Part shown: positions 18,301 to 26,460 of the stretch, one piece after another
Layout: the number at the start of each line of letters is the position of its first letter
Position numbering within the stretch: position 1 is the first letter of the stretch
Origin: Paenibacillus sp. HWE-109
GTDB taxonomy: Bacteria; Bacillota; Bacilli; Paenibacillales; NBRC-103111
DNA: 64,000 nt
NCBI RefSeq assembly: GCF_022163125.1
Contig: NZ_CP091881.1
Location: 4,278,001-4,342,000, forward strand
Reading direction: 5' to 3'
The notes under the pieces: model-generated
The model's input: the letters and a program-made list of their open reading frames with translations, nothing else
The model's database searches: none
Told to the model about the DNA's origin: nothing
Made by a program: the position numbers and the translations under genes

Positions 18301-18500
18301 GCAAAATGAAATTTCCAAGTCCCATTTAACGATTGATAAGCATCAGAAGCTTCGCGATTCCCCGTGAGCGCTTCGCTTTCGGATTTATAAGGCATTAATG
18401 TGGCATGCGCCGCCATGCGATTTAATTGAAAAATCTGCGGGTTGTTGTTCCATTCCGGATACCCGTTTACAGGTGCTGTATAGACGAACTTATTAGCCAT
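15354..18500 (-). CDS. lacZ: beta-galactosidase, GH2, LacZ type (1048 aa)
   Basis: Full-length LacZ-type glycoside hydrolase family 2 enzyme, splitting lactose and other beta-galactosides. It has no signal peptide, so it works in the cytoplasm. The N-terminal sugar-binding and Ig-like domains are followed by the TIM barrel. The acid/base region is IVIWSLGNESFGG and the nucleophile Glu lies in KPFILCEYSHAMGNSCGN. The C-terminal small-chain domain includes LSWYGRGPHENYWDR. Start ATG 18500 has GAGG upstream. A divergent AraC gene and a shared 136-bp promoter region imply local control. No lactose permease is adjacent. Confidence 0.97.
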   Translation of the reverse strand: MANKFVYTAPVNGYPEWNNNPQIFQLNRMAAHATLMPYKSESEALTGNREASDAYQSLNGTWKFHFAENAEGRPELFYQNDFDSSSWADMEVPSHWQLQGFDFPQYTNIIYPWVGHEDIKPPFAPVKYNPVGSYTRSFTVPAAWADRPVYLSFQGVESAFYVWVNGDLVGFSQDSFTPADFDITPYLVEGENKLAVEVYRWSDASWLEDQDFWRLSGIFRDVYLYATPVTHIADFFVNTDLDEAFEDAQLRVRAKISNYDTLGKGTRSVEAQLYDSELKPLWSKPLSVQVSVDGADLQEIELATKVERPAKWSAENPYLYTLVLSLKDEQGILLETESCKIGFRKFEIQDGLMKINGERVVFKGVNRHEFDTDRGRSVDKESMLADILLMKQYNINAVRTSHYPNNPYWYELCDQYGLYVIDETNLETHGSWTYMQETEGEAVPGSKPEWTEAVLDRANSMLQRDKNHPSIVIWSLGNESFGGDNFIKMHDFLREADPSRVVHYEGVFHFRASEASSDIESQMYSKIEKIEEYAKMNHKKPFILCEYSHAMGNSCGNLSKYWELFDQYPVLQGGFIWDWIDQSIRTTTPDGITYQAYGGDFGDTPNDGNFCGNGLIFADRTVSPKLYEVKKCYQNAKFEAVDLAKGQVKVTNQFLFTDLDEFAWTWSIARNGVLAGEEKRGQFSVKPGETAVIELALDKLELLSPKDEFVLTISLQLNEDTLWAKQGHEVAWEQYVLPVSKFARTYTDQLAQAQTAAAVSVEDAVHIEATESGILLKGSNFTLQFDKATGDITSYVYEGTSLFLSGPVPNFWRAYTDNDRGNQHHIRCAPWKEAASSRTLTSLQVRNNWEGQAEVRVRYELATQPASDVQLVYTVSANGEVEVRMELTPGTQLPEIPEIGVLFQLDRSFENLSWYGRGPHENYWDRAVGAKLAQHSGTVEEQMVPYLRPQECGNKTDVRSATLTNAAGRGLLITGLPTVELNALPYTPTELEAYDHTYKLPTSDKVVVRVNYKQMGVGGDDSWGARTHPEFTLFANRTYAYAFTFKGI

Positions 18501-18551
18501 TCGCTGAATTCCTCACTTCTGTAGGTAGTATAAATATCTTCAAGTACTTTC

Positions 18552-18570
18552 TTATTGTACAAGACAATAA
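18552..18570. promoter_or_regulatory. Inverted repeat TTATTGT-N5-ACAATAA, operator candidate for lacZ/araC
   Basis: A perfect 7-bp inverted repeat separated by 5 bp, in the divergent region between lacZ and the AraC-type gene. It sits about 50 bp before lacZ. AraC proteins more often bind direct repeats, so this might serve another regulator or RNA polymerase. Confidence 0.45.
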
Positions 18571-18635
18571 TTTCTTTTAAAATATAAGAAACTACGCTTG
18601 TGATATTAAAATATGAAAGAGATGATGATTCAACT

Positions 18636-19496
18636 ATGGCTATTGATTATCGCAAATTTTTCGTCATCACCGAAACAGATCGCAAGCTTCCCCTCATCTT
18701 GGAAACGGTCGGCTACGAAAACGATCAGCAATTTTATAAGCGTGAGGAAGGCTATCCATGTTTCCATTGGCTTCAAACGATCGAGGGCAGCGGAGAGATC
18801 ATTCTAGAGAACGGAGCGGTTAAACTGGCAGAAAATCAGGGGATGCTGCTGCCCGCGGGTGTGACGCACGAATACAAGGTGCCATCCGCCAAGTGGTCAA
18901 CCTGGTATGTAACGTTCGACGGCGCTTTGGCCGCCTCAATCGTCTACGCACTCGAAATCCCGTTATCCACAGCTATTAGTTGGGGACCCGATTCCCCTCT
19001 CGCTACTATTCACGAATATTATTACGAAAAATACCGTTACAGCTACGACTTCACTGGGATGAATGGATCGCTCGAGGTGTATCAATTCCTTACGCTGCTC
19101 AAAAAGCATGGGAACGTCAACAAAAGCGCCTCCTTCTCTCAAAGCCATGAGCGCCTTCTTCCCTTGCTGTTTCAATTGGAGATCAGCTACGCTTCTTCCG
19201 ATATTGGGCTGCCATGGATGTCACAAATTCTCGGCGTCAGCCCTCAGCATATCAATACCTTATTCCGCAAAGCATTCGGACTGTCGCCCTACCAATACTT
19301 GCTGCAGCTTCGCTTGCAGAAGTCCAAGGAGTTCCTGATCGCCCAACCCGATCAAACGGTGAAACAAATTGCCGATGCAACCGGATTTCTCGATGCTTCT
19401 CATTTCATTTCAACCTTCCGCAAATCCATCGGCTTAACGCCCGAAGTATTTCGCAATCAATACAGCAAAAAGAACCAACAGGAGGAACCCCGTTAG
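18636..19496 (+). CDS. AraC family transcriptional regulator, probable lacZ activator
   Basis: 286 aa. The N-terminal cupin-type sugar-sensing domain includes GEIILENGAVKLAENQGMLLPAGVTHEYKVP. The C-terminal double HTH is recognisable in PWMSQILGVSPQHINTLFRKAFGLSPYQYLLQLRLQKSKEFL and in KQIADATGFLDASHFISTFRKSIGLTPEVFRNQ. Divergent placement from lacZ suggests it activates lacZ in response to a galactoside; this is inference. An upstream in-frame GTG at 18600 exists, but ATG 18636 gives the expected MAIDYRKFF start. Confidence 0.92.
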   Translation: MAIDYRKFFVITETDRKLPLILETVGYENDQQFYKREEGYPCFHWLQTIEGSGEIILENGAVKLAENQGMLLPAGVTHEYKVPSAKWSTWYVTFDGALAASIVYALEIPLSTAISWGPDSPLATIHEYYYEKYRYSYDFTGMNGSLEVYQFLTLLKKHGNVNKSASFSQSHERLLPLLFQLEISYASSDIGLPWMSQILGVSPQHINTLFRKAFGLSPYQYLLQLRLQKSKEFLIAQPDQTVKQIADATGFLDASHFISTFRKSIGLTPEVFRNQYSKKNQQEEPR

Positions 19497-19515
19497 TTCT
19501 TTGCAGCCAGCTTAT

Positions 19516-19806
19516 CTAGTGATTCGGAATGAATTCACCATGCACTTCCAACAGCTTTTGGACGAAAATCTCAAAATCCGTTTTGCTAGAAGAAAATTTG
19601 AAATCGGTTACACCAGTATGAAAGTCAATAATCGTTAAAGCTACACGGTTCAACGGATACTCAGGAATCGGTTCAGAGGCAAGAGTAATATTTTTGAAAG
19701 GGTAAATGGATGTTTCACCGTACAAACGAAGTACAGTTAGATGATCATCTCTTAGCTCCAAAGAAATATGTTGATCAGAATCAGTGAAACTTTTCAGTGT
19801 ACTCAT
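19516..19806 (-). CDS. small hypothetical protein (96 aa)
   Basis: Unrecognised, soluble and strand-rich. GETSIYPFKNITLASEPIPEYPLNRVALTIIDFHTG suggests a compact beta-sheet domain, followed by a C-terminal helix (KTDFEIFVQKLLEVHG). Translation is supported by a GAGGAGG site about 11 nt before ATG 19806. It converges with the AraC gene (20-bp gap) and is divergent from rplY/ctc. Confidence 0.7.
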   Translation of the reverse strand: MSTLKSFTDSDQHISLELRDDHLTVLRLYGETSIYPFKNITLASEPIPEYPLNRVALTIIDFHTGVTDFKFSSSKTDFEIFVQKLLEVHGEFIPNH

Positions 19807-19896
19807 TCTTTATCAATCCTCCTCTTGTCCTCTATTTTACTCTTATTTTGAAAGATAAAGAAGCCCAAAATAAAAAAAAATCCCTAATTGTTGCCT

Positions 19897-19922
19897 GTTT
19901 CACTAGGTTCTATCCAGGGTAC
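19897..19922 (+). promoter_or_regulatory. SigmaB-like promoter of the L25/Ctc gene
   Basis: GTTTCA, a 14-bp spacer and GGGTAC, against the general-stress sigmaB consensus GTTTAA-N12-15-GGGWAW. In Bacillus the same gene, ctc, is a classical sigmaB target. It lies about 50 bp before the start codon. Whether this organism has a sigmaB cannot be seen here. Confidence 0.55.
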
Positions 19923-19974
19923 ATAGAGATAGGGCTTAATTCCCTCTTACAAAATGCTACGGAGGTGCTAGACA

Positions 19975-20574
19975 ATGAGTACAACGATTTTGTTATCCGA
20001 AAGAACTGAACCTGTCAAGAAGCTGCGGGCACAGGGGCAGATCCCTGCTGTAGTTTACAGCTCCCGCATGGACTCCGAACATGTTACTGTCCCGGAAAAA
20101 GAAATCCGTGCATCACTGAAGCGTAATCCGCATGCGATTTTACAAGTCACTCTGCCTTCCAATACGAATCAGCCCGTTATCGTTCACCACGTCCAGAAGG
20201 ACAGCTTGACTGGCCAACTGCTGCATATTGATTTTCTGCAAATCGATATGCAACAAAATCTCGATACATCTCTAGCGGTTCACTTGACTGGAGAAGCGCG
20301 AGGAACCAAAGAAGGCGGTATCCTGCAGATCGAAACGAATGAGGTCATGATCCGCTGTATGCCGGATAAACTGCCGGAGCATCTTACGCTGGATGTCAGC
20401 CATTTAGGAATTGGTGAACATTTGACCGTTGCTGATCTAGACATTCCAAAGGATGTAGAGGTGCTTTCCGATCCAGAAATCATTTTGGTAACGATCCTTG
20501 GAATTCAGAAACTGGACGAGGCTGTCGAATCCAAAGCTGAACAAGAAGACGAAGCCGTGGCATCCGATGTCTAA
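19975..20574 (+). CDS. ctc: 50S ribosomal protein L25 / general stress protein Ctc
   Basis: TL5/CTC-type L25 (199 aa), a 5S rRNA-binding ribosomal protein induced by stress in Bacillus. The N-terminal L25 fold is marked by VKKLRAQGQIPAVVYSSRMDSEHVTV. The C-terminal beta domain includes LTGEARGTKEGGILQIETNEVMIRCMPDKLPEHLTLDVSHLGIGEHLTVADL, and the acidic tail EQEDEAVASDV is typical. Start ATG 19975 has GGAGGTG upstream. A sigmaB-like promoter lies about 50 bp before the start and a terminator lies at 20644-20687, making a single-gene unit. Confidence 0.95.
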   Translation: MSTTILLSERTEPVKKLRAQGQIPAVVYSSRMDSEHVTVPEKEIRASLKRNPHAILQVTLPSNTNQPVIVHHVQKDSLTGQLLHIDFLQIDMQQNLDTSLAVHLTGEARGTKEGGILQIETNEVMIRCMPDKLPEHLTLDVSHLGIGEHLTVADLDIPKDVEVLSDPEIILVTILGIQKLDEAVESKAEQEDEAVASDV

Positions 20575-20643
20575 TACATTTATATGTATCACAAACCAAC
20601 TCTACGCATAGAAACTGCAATGGTATCCGTCATGATCCATAGC

Positions 20644-20687
20644 AAAAAGCGCTCATGCCCGATGAATCGGCTGAGCGCTTTTATTTA
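20644..20687 (+). terminator. Rho-independent terminator of ctc
   Basis: AGCGCTCA pairs with TGAGCGCT, with an inner GCC/GGC extension, followed by TTTATTT. Confidence 0.88.
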
Positions 20688-20697
20688 TGCCAATACG

Positions 20698-20892
20698 TTA
20701 ATACGCATGGATGGTCGGACTATTAATTTTCCATATGATCGCTTGGTGCTGCTCGTTTCTGATAGCCATGATTTGCAGATGACAGAGCACTTCATTCGCT
20801 TGTTCCATATACACATGATCCCCAAACATTTCATAGAGTCTCATGTAGTCATTATAAGTGTCTAAAAATTCATTGAAGAAAGTAGTTGGCAT
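20698..20892 (-). CDS. small hypothetical protein (64 aa)
   Basis: Unrecognised. It is a mostly helical, aromatic-rich peptide (MPTTFFNEFLDTYNDYMRLYEMFGDHVYMEQANEVLCHLQIMAI). ATG 20892 has AAGGGAGTG 6 nt upstream, so translation is likely. It lacks the SxELD motif of Spo0E-like proteins despite a similar size. Single gene, converging with ctc. Confidence 0.65.
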   Translation of the reverse strand: MPTTFFNEFLDTYNDYMRLYEMFGDHVYMEQANEVLCHLQIMAIRNEQHQAIIWKINSPTIHAY

Positions 20893-20965
20893 CTCTATCA
20901 CTCCCTTAGTTCAATGATAGATCACAAACATTAAAATATGATTAGTAGGAGATTAAACTTTTATG

Positions 20966-21631
20966 TTAAATAAGGGCATACAGTTCATTCATAGGTCTTA
21001 TAAAATTCTGTTTCATTTCTGCAGCCGCGGCATTTGCATCGCCGTTTTCCAAGGCCTGAATGATAGCCGAATGCTCTTCTACAGAAGTTAAAGTTCCCGT
21101 AATCGGCTGTTTGAGAAAGACATATTTAAAGCGTCGAATATGAATTTGCAGCGAAGAGCTGAATGCAGCTACGTAATTATTGTCTGCTGCCTCGATAATG
21201 GCTTGATGAAATTGCTCGTCCAATTCCATAGCTTGATAGGGTTCCCCATTCTGGATAGCTTCCCTAAATTGCAGATTCAGCGATTTCAGCTTCTCAATCT
21301 GCTGCGGGACGATATGCGCTGCTGCATATTCAGCAGCCAGTGCATGCAATGCCGCAAGTGTTGGATACATTTTCAGGATATCCTTTTTCTCAATGTTCGT
21401 CACACGCGTTTCTTTACCTGGCTGCATCACAACCAAGCCTTGCACCTCTAACAACTGAAATGCCTCTCTGATCGGCGTCCGACTCACAGCCAATGACTCC
21501 GCCAAATCGGCATCGATCAACTTCTCGCCAGGATGCAAAGTCCCCTCGATAATCCATCGTTGGATCTGCGAAAAAGCACGTTCCTTCGCCGACAGGCGAA
21601 TGGGTGTAGAAAAATTGACAGGCACGGGCAT
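20966..21631 (-). CDS. GntR family transcriptional regulator, FCD (FadR) subfamily
   Basis: 221 aa. The N-terminal winged HTH reads QIQRWIIEGTLHPGEKLIDADLAESLAVSRTPIREAFQLLEVQGLV. The C-terminal all-helical FCD ligand domain includes MELDEQFHQAIIEAADNNYVAAF and VEEHSAIIQALENGDANAAAAEM, with the metal-binding His residues expected in the family. FCD regulators usually sense organic acids or sugar acids. The start is ATG 21631, with AAGGAG 10 nt upstream. No neighbouring catabolic operon on the same strand identifies its target. Confidence 0.9.
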   Translation of the reverse strand: MPVPVNFSTPIRLSAKERAFSQIQRWIIEGTLHPGEKLIDADLAESLAVSRTPIREAFQLLEVQGLVVMQPGKETRVTNIEKKDILKMYPTLAALHALAAEYAAAHIVPQQIEKLKSLNLQFREAIQNGEPYQAMELDEQFHQAIIEAADNNYVAAFSSSLQIHIRRFKYVFLKQPITGTLTSVEEHSAIIQALENGDANAAAAEMKQNFIRPMNELYALI

Positions 21632-21715
21632 ATGCACTTTACTCCTTGATTGACATATAGTTACATGCAATATATCGGATATAGGTGCGGAATGCAAGTA
21701 CTACAAGATTCATAG

Positions 21716-21975
21716 CAAGAAAAACGGCCTCATCGCCCTGATAGATGAGTCTCTTCTTAGCAGCAAAATCTAGTAAGGGAACTAGGGGACGCTAATTAGG
21801 CAAAAAGTAGGGTTGCGAGGGTAATAGCGGAACTACAGGGTCTTATTTCCTCGAAGTATGCTGAATTTCCAATAGAACGGAAAAATAGCGGACTGTAGTT
21901 CCTTCACCACCCCAAAAAAGACACTTTTGGCTAGAATAGAGGATCATAGTTCCCTTACGCCCGGACCATGCAGCT
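21716..21975. repeat. Intergenic repeat, family B (copy B1)
   Basis: Forward GGAACT heads at 21779 and 21829 (50 bp apart) and reverse AGTTCC heads at 21897 and 21948 (51 bp apart). The left arm contains AAACGGCCTCATCGCCCTGATAGAT-type sequence shared with copies B2 and B4. It fills most of 21632-22105; no gene is seen there. Confidence 0.9.
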
Positions 21976-22105
21976 GAGTAACTCCGCGTTCACTCCAAAA
22001 CCTCTTGTATTAACCCACCCTAACCCATCATCAACAAATCAACGTGGTAATTACCCTACAAAGTAACCCTACGCAGACGCAAGCATCTTGTGAATTATTG
22101 GGCTA

Positions 22106-23110
22106 TCAAGTCTGCGCCAATGCCTCCCGATCCGCAGCTTGTGGCGGTTTCTCCATCCACCCATTAGCAATCATGATATTCGCGCCATCTTCTGCATAGT
22201 GACCAATCTCCGCTGCCAAGCGGGTATAGGTGGCCGCTATATCCCTTCTAGGACTTTGCGAAACTGAGATGCCATATTGGCCGATTCCAGTTGCCGTGAG
22301 TCCCGCGATGTGAAACATCATCAATTTCTCGGAAAATGGAGGAATTTGAGAATCGGTCACTTCGGAATCCATGATCATAGGTGTTGGCAAATAATTGTCG
22401 TTAAGAAATTTGCTAAAGATATCGATTTGCTTTTGAGCAATATCTCTGCCTCGAATAAAATATTTCTGAACGTCTTCCGATTTGGCGACTTGGCTAAAGC
22501 CCATAATCAGCGCTTTGCCTAGCACATTCCGGCTGATATTATAGGTCAAATTTGAAATTTCATTGGCAATGAGCGGTCTCTTTTCGGAAAAAAGTCCGCC
22601 AAGAAAGCTTTGCTTATGTACGAATTCAATGCCTGTTGGTGTTGGAAGCTGCGGACCGCGAACATATAAGCCTTTCTTTTGCGCAAGCACTTTCGTACGA
22701 TTATGTAGTTCTTTCGTCTCCATCAAACAGTCCGAAAAGAAGGCCATCGTATCTTCGCGTTCCGAGTGAGAAAGTGCTATACCGAAGGCATTAAGCCCAA
22801 GTTTCGCCATGTTAAGCATGTAGTCCAACATAATCGTGTCGGAGAATAGTCTAGGTGCTGATAAATTCACATCGGACTCCGTAAAACCCTGAGGAACCGG
22901 ATAGTTTACTTCAATATACAACTTTTTTATTTTATCAATATGCTTGTGTGAGACTTCCTCTGCGAATTCAAGTAAAGTTCGAAGTTCCTCATCTTCGGCA
23001 TGTTTCAAAAAATATTGTATGCCGCAAATAGACATCGTATCATTCATATAAGTAGCCCACAAAACGGAGTGTTCAGAAGCTGACAAATAGACATCAGGCG
23101 TCTTAGTCAA
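22106..23110 (-). CDS. DUF3231 family protein (334 aa)
   Basis: Two tandem ferritin-like four-helix domains, the DUF3231 arrangement common in spore-forming Firmicutes. Repeat one begins LSASEHSVLWATYMNDTMSICGIQYFLKHAEDEELRTLLEFAEEVSHKHI. Repeat two begins around IANEISNLTYNISRNVLGKALIMGFSQVAKSEDVQKYFIRGRDIAQKQIDIFSKFL. Function in the family is unknown; a link to spores or the cell surface has been proposed only by association. The start is TTG 23110, with AGGATGGTG upstream. It is a single gene. Confidence 0.85.
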   Translation of the reverse strand: MTKTPDVYLSASEHSVLWATYMNDTMSICGIQYFLKHAEDEELRTLLEFAEEVSHKHIDKIKKLYIEVNYPVPQGFTESDVNLSAPRLFSDTIMLDYMLNMAKLGLNAFGIALSHSEREDTMAFFSDCLMETKELHNRTKVLAQKKGLYVRGPQLPTPTGIEFVHKQSFLGGLFSEKRPLIANEISNLTYNISRNVLGKALIMGFSQVAKSEDVQKYFIRGRDIAQKQIDIFSKFLNDNYLPTPMIMDSEVTDSQIPPFSEKLMMFHIAGLTATGIGQYGISVSQSPRRDIAATYTRLAAEIGHYAEDGANIMIANGWMEKPPQAADREALAQT

Positions 23111-23274
23111 AATAACACCATCCTAACCATATTTTTGTTTAGGTTCTCCTTATTGCAAACATTTATGAGTCGTCTGGTAAAATAGCAGGAATGTCGAACT
23201 TGGTTCGGCACAGCAAAAACCTGATAAGCCGATATGGCCGGAGACCATCCGTTCCCGCCCGTCTCACTCCAGGC

Positions 23275-23314
23275 AAAAAAAGCTCCAAATCCCACTTCGT
23301 GTGGATTCGGAGCC
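23275..23314 (-). terminator. Rho-independent terminator of the isomerase operon
   Basis: On the minus strand GGCTCCGAATCCACA pairs with TGTGG-type sequence ending GGATTTGGAGC, followed by seven T, directly after the stop at 23327. Confidence 0.9.
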
Positions 23315-23326
23315 TCTCGCTATGGA

Positions 23327-24199
23327 CTATTCTTTGTACGTACGAATAAAGGCAATTGCATTGGCGATGTCGATCTCCGGTTTATCGCCAACTTCACGCT
23401 CGATTGTTAGATAGCCTGTATAGTTAATAGCTTGTAACGCTTCAAAATAGCTTTTGAAATCAACGTTCCCTTCGCCCAAAGCAAGCTCCCGATAGGTCGC
23501 ACCTGTTGCCGCGGCTGCAGCAATGTTCTCGTGGCTCATCGGTTCAAAACCAAGAGCGCCGTACACCTCACGCGGATCTACTTCTCGAAGTCGCACGCCA
23601 TCCTTCACATGGGTATGAACGATGTAATCCTTCAAGGTATATACGCCTTGAACAGGATCATCCCCCGTCACCATAACCATGTTGGCTGGGTCAAAATTGA
23701 CCGAAACACCTTTAGTGGACAGTTTATCAAGGAAACTTTTCAAATGTGCTGCGGGTTCGGGACCTGTTTCCACAGCAAAATATGCCCCCAAGCTGTCTGC
23801 ATATACACCAAGTTCCTCGCAAGCCTCAAGCATCGTTTGGTAAACAGGATCATCGCTGTTCTCAGGTACGACTCCAATGTGAGTCGTAACTACAGTTGTG
23901 CCCAAATCGATGGCCAGGTCTAGAATTCGTTTGGATTTCTCAATTTTCTCTGCATTAGCGGTATGATCCTGAAAGCCATGGCCGCCCAGATCACCACATA
24001 AGGCAGAGATATGTAGACCTAGAGACGCGATATAGGCTTTTAATTCTTGACGCGCTTCAGGCGAAAGGTTGTCCGGATCCATTTCACCAGAAACGGCATA
24101 GATTTGCACCCCATCCGCCCCAAGCTCCTTAGCTTTCTTTAAACCTTCACGAATACCTAGACGCAGGCTATCCACCATAATCCCAATTGGATTCTTCAT
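23327..24199 (-). CDS. sugar phosphate isomerase/epimerase, xylose isomerase-like TIM barrel (290 aa)
   Basis: AP endonuclease 2 / xylose isomerase-like TIM-barrel protein, a fold used by sugar isomerases, epimerases and inosose dehydratases. Metal-ligand segments are visible: VVTTHIGV, YFAVETGPEP (Glu), VNFDPANMV (Asp), YIVHTHVKDG (His) and YLTIEREVG (Glu). It is the last gene of a three-gene set with a paralogue (24256) and an Idh-type dehydrogenase (25142), and a terminator follows. Such sets interconvert keto sugars; the substrate is unknown. Confidence 0.9.
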   Translation of the reverse strand: MKNPIGIMVDSLRLGIREGLKKAKELGADGVQIYAVSGEMDPDNLSPEARQELKAYIASLGLHISALCGDLGGHGFQDHTANAEKIEKSKRILDLAIDLGTTVVTTHIGVVPENSDDPVYQTMLEACEELGVYADSLGAYFAVETGPEPAAHLKSFLDKLSTKGVSVNFDPANMVMVTGDDPVQGVYTLKDYIVHTHVKDGVRLREVDPREVYGALGFEPMSHENIAAAAATGATYRELALGEGNVDFKSYFEALQAINYTGYLTIEREVGDKPEIDIANAIAFIRTYKE

Positions 24200-24255
24200 A
24201 CTTCGTCAGCACACCTTTCGCAGGGTTGAATCATGATTTATTGAATCTATGTCTG

Positions 24256-25116
24256 TTATTGGATATCATCCCATAAACGCTTTACATTTTGCAACCCAAT
24301 CAGCGTTCCTGCTTTGCACTCTTCCATACCCTCGAATTCAATCGAAATATAGCCATCAAAACCGGAATGTTTGACAGTTCGTAAAACTTCTCGCATATCG
24401 ATATCACCATGACCTATGATAGCGCCCCGCAAGTAATTACCTTGCGTTGTCTGAAACCATCCAGAACCTGGATTCTGATAGGACGGTCTCAAGTAGAAAT
24501 CTTTCACATGTACCATGGAAGCGTATGGCAGGTTTTTGTTCACTGCTGCAACCGGATTTTCATCGACACACATGAAATTACCTACATCCAACGTTGTCCG
24601 GAAATTCGGACGATTTACCGCTTGGATTAATGTTTGTACACGGTCACTATGCTGTACGAAATAACCATGATTTTCAACACTTGTTGTAATCCCAAAAGTT
24701 TGGGCGTAATCGGCAATTTCCTGACATGCCTCTGTCATTCTTCCAAGCTCACGGTTAAAATTCCCAATTGAAGTGTCATCTGATTTTGCCACGTCATGAC
24801 GCATTTTTTTCACGCCAAGCTTTGCAGCAATTTCAACCTCACCTTTGACTCGCGCGATTTCCTGTTGGTAAGCTTCTACTGAATCTGTGAGAAAATTTGC
24901 GCCAATAGCATAATTGGAAACTTCGAGCCCGCGAGATCGTGCTTTCTGATGAATTTTCTCTGCTAACTCAAAATCTCCAGCTAGTTCAAATCCCAAAGGA
25001 ACAATCTCCACGTGTTCTGCGCCTTGATCTGCCACCCAATCGATGACTCCAAATATATCCATTTCGCCTGACTGCAAGGCTCTATATAAACTATACGTGC
25101 TTACTCCAATTTTCAT
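24256..25116 (-). CDS. sugar phosphate isomerase/epimerase, xylose isomerase-like TIM barrel (286 aa)
   Basis: Second TIM-barrel isomerase of the operon. Likely metal ligands lie in GITTSVENHGYF (Glu), FRTTLDVGNFM (Asp), SMVHVKDFYLR (His) and GYISIEFEGMEE (Glu). GHGDIDMREVLRTVKHSGFDG is typical of the family. It shares only general fold-level similarity with the protein at 23327, so the two probably catalyse different steps. ATG 25116 lies 25 bp after the dehydrogenase stop, consistent with co-transcription. Confidence 0.9.
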   Translation of the reverse strand: MKIGVSTYSLYRALQSGEMDIFGVIDWVADQGAEHVEIVPLGFELAGDFELAEKIHQKARSRGLEVSNYAIGANFLTDSVEAYQQEIARVKGEVEIAAKLGVKKMRHDVAKSDDTSIGNFNRELGRMTEACQEIADYAQTFGITTSVENHGYFVQHSDRVQTLIQAVNRPNFRTTLDVGNFMCVDENPVAAVNKNLPYASMVHVKDFYLRPSYQNPGSGWFQTTQGNYLRGAIIGHGDIDMREVLRTVKHSGFDGYISIEFEGMEECKAGTLIGLQNVKRLWDDIQ

Positions 25117-25141
25117 GTTGTTAAGCCCCTATCCTTATGGA

Positions 25142-26206
25142 TTATAAACTGATTTCACGGCCTGAAGCCGCTGATTCGTAGATACCGCACAGGATTTTCA
25201 TCATTGTAACGCCATCTTCAACAGGACTAATTGGGGTATTCCCCGTACGGCAGCATTCCAGGAAATGCTTAATTTCATTGTTAAAAGCATCTACAACATT
25301 AAGCGACTTCGCATCGACTTGAGGTGCGACGTTCACAATCGTATCTTGCATTTCCGTCACGAAAAGAAGCTCCGGTTCGACTTCGACGCCGCCTTTGTCA
25401 CCATAAAGCTTGACAGCAATCTCGTCTTTTTTGGCATGCAGCGTGAAACTTACATCAACCAATAACGATGCGCCATTCTCAAAACGTATTAACGCATTAG
25501 CCATGTCTTCAACTGTGTTATGTGCAGCGTCGTAATCAGCCGCTTGATAGAAGGAAAGATTGCGGATATTCGGACGGTTTCCAAGTTTGTTATAGGTGTT
25601 GCCGCTAACTGAAATCGGTTTAGGTCTGCCCATCAAATACCAGCACAAGTCAATGACATGTACACCAATGTCGATTAAAGGACCGCCTCCGGAACGTTCA
25701 ACATCCGCAAACCAGCCTCCCGGGTTGCCTAGTCTCCGAAGACATGACGCTTTGGCATAGTACAACTCGCCTAACGTGCCATTGTCAATAAACTGTTTAA
25801 CTAACTGAGCATTCGCATCATATCGGCGCACGAAACCTACTTGCAAGGTTTTGCCGGACTCACGCACAGCTTCCTGAATACGATTAGCTTCTTCCACTGT
25901 TTTGCATAGAGGCTTCTCTACGAGTACATTTTTGCCTGCCCGCAAAGCTGCTATACTAATTTCTGCATGTGTATTATTCCATGTGCAAATACTTACGGCA
26001 TCGATCTCCGGATTGGCAAGCAGTTCGTTATAATCCGTATAAATCTGTGCAATCCCATACTTCGCTGCTTTTTCTTCTGCTCGTGTACGATTCAAATCAC
26101 ATACGGCGAACAATTGGGCATCTGCTTGTTTGCTATATGACTCAAAATGCATATCTGAGATTGAACCTGCTCCGATGACACCAATTTTCAACTTGTTCAT
26201 GCTCAT
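25142..26206 (-). CDS. Gfo/Idh/MocA family oxidoreductase (354 aa)
   Basis: First gene of the three-gene operon. Rossmann motif KIGVIGAGSISDMH is near residues 5-18. The signature AGKNVLVEKPLCKTVEEA and the catalytic-domain GGGPLIDIGVHVIDLCWYLMG are intact, including the DIGxHxxDL residues. ATG 26206 is chosen because the upstream AAGGAG fits it better than earlier in-frame starts. Partnered with two TIM-barrel isomerases, it probably oxidises a sugar or inositol-like ring before isomerisation. This pathway reading is inference. Confidence 0.92.
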   Translation of the reverse strand: MSMNKLKIGVIGAGSISDMHFESYSKQADAQLFAVCDLNRTRAEEKAAKYGIAQIYTDYNELLANPEIDAVSICTWNNTHAEISIAALRAGKNVLVEKPLCKTVEEANRIQEAVRESGKTLQVGFVRRYDANAQLVKQFIDNGTLGELYYAKASCLRRLGNPGGWFADVERSGGGPLIDIGVHVIDLCWYLMGRPKPISVSGNTYNKLGNRPNIRNLSFYQAADYDAAHNTVEDMANALIRFENGASLLVDVSFTLHAKKDEIAVKLYGDKGGVEVEPELLFVTEMQDTIVNVAPQVDAKSLNVVDAFNNEIKHFLECCRTGNTPISPVEDGVTMMKILCGIYESAASGREISL

Positions 26207-26304
26207 TACAAATCCCATCTCCTTAGTTGTCTTATGCATTCAGGATATCATGATTTTCAACGGTGTAGAATGTATAAAATGGGCATATCCATGGACTATA
26301 TAAT

Positions 26305-26345
26305 CAAAAATAACCACCACTCGGCGTTCACTCCGCGGTGGTGGC
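26305..26345 (-). terminator. Rho-independent terminator of the quinone oxidoreductase gene
   Basis: CCACCAC pairs with GTGGTGG, with an inner CGCGG-type extension, followed by TTATTTTT on the minus strand. It lies about 115 bp after the stop at 26461. Confidence 0.75.
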
Positions 26346-26460
26346 TAAAGGGGCGATTGTGCAGCATCATTCTCATTTGCAGCCATACACTGGCGGCCTG
26401 CTCGGACAGGAGCTGAGTGCCTAAAAACGAAAATAAACGCAACCTTCTGGCTTACATATG

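Noticed and set aside
22106..23110. Manganese catalase or ferritin for the DUF3231 protein
   Set aside because: The helical repeat fits DUF3231; the metal-ligand pattern of ferritins or Mn-catalases is not complete.
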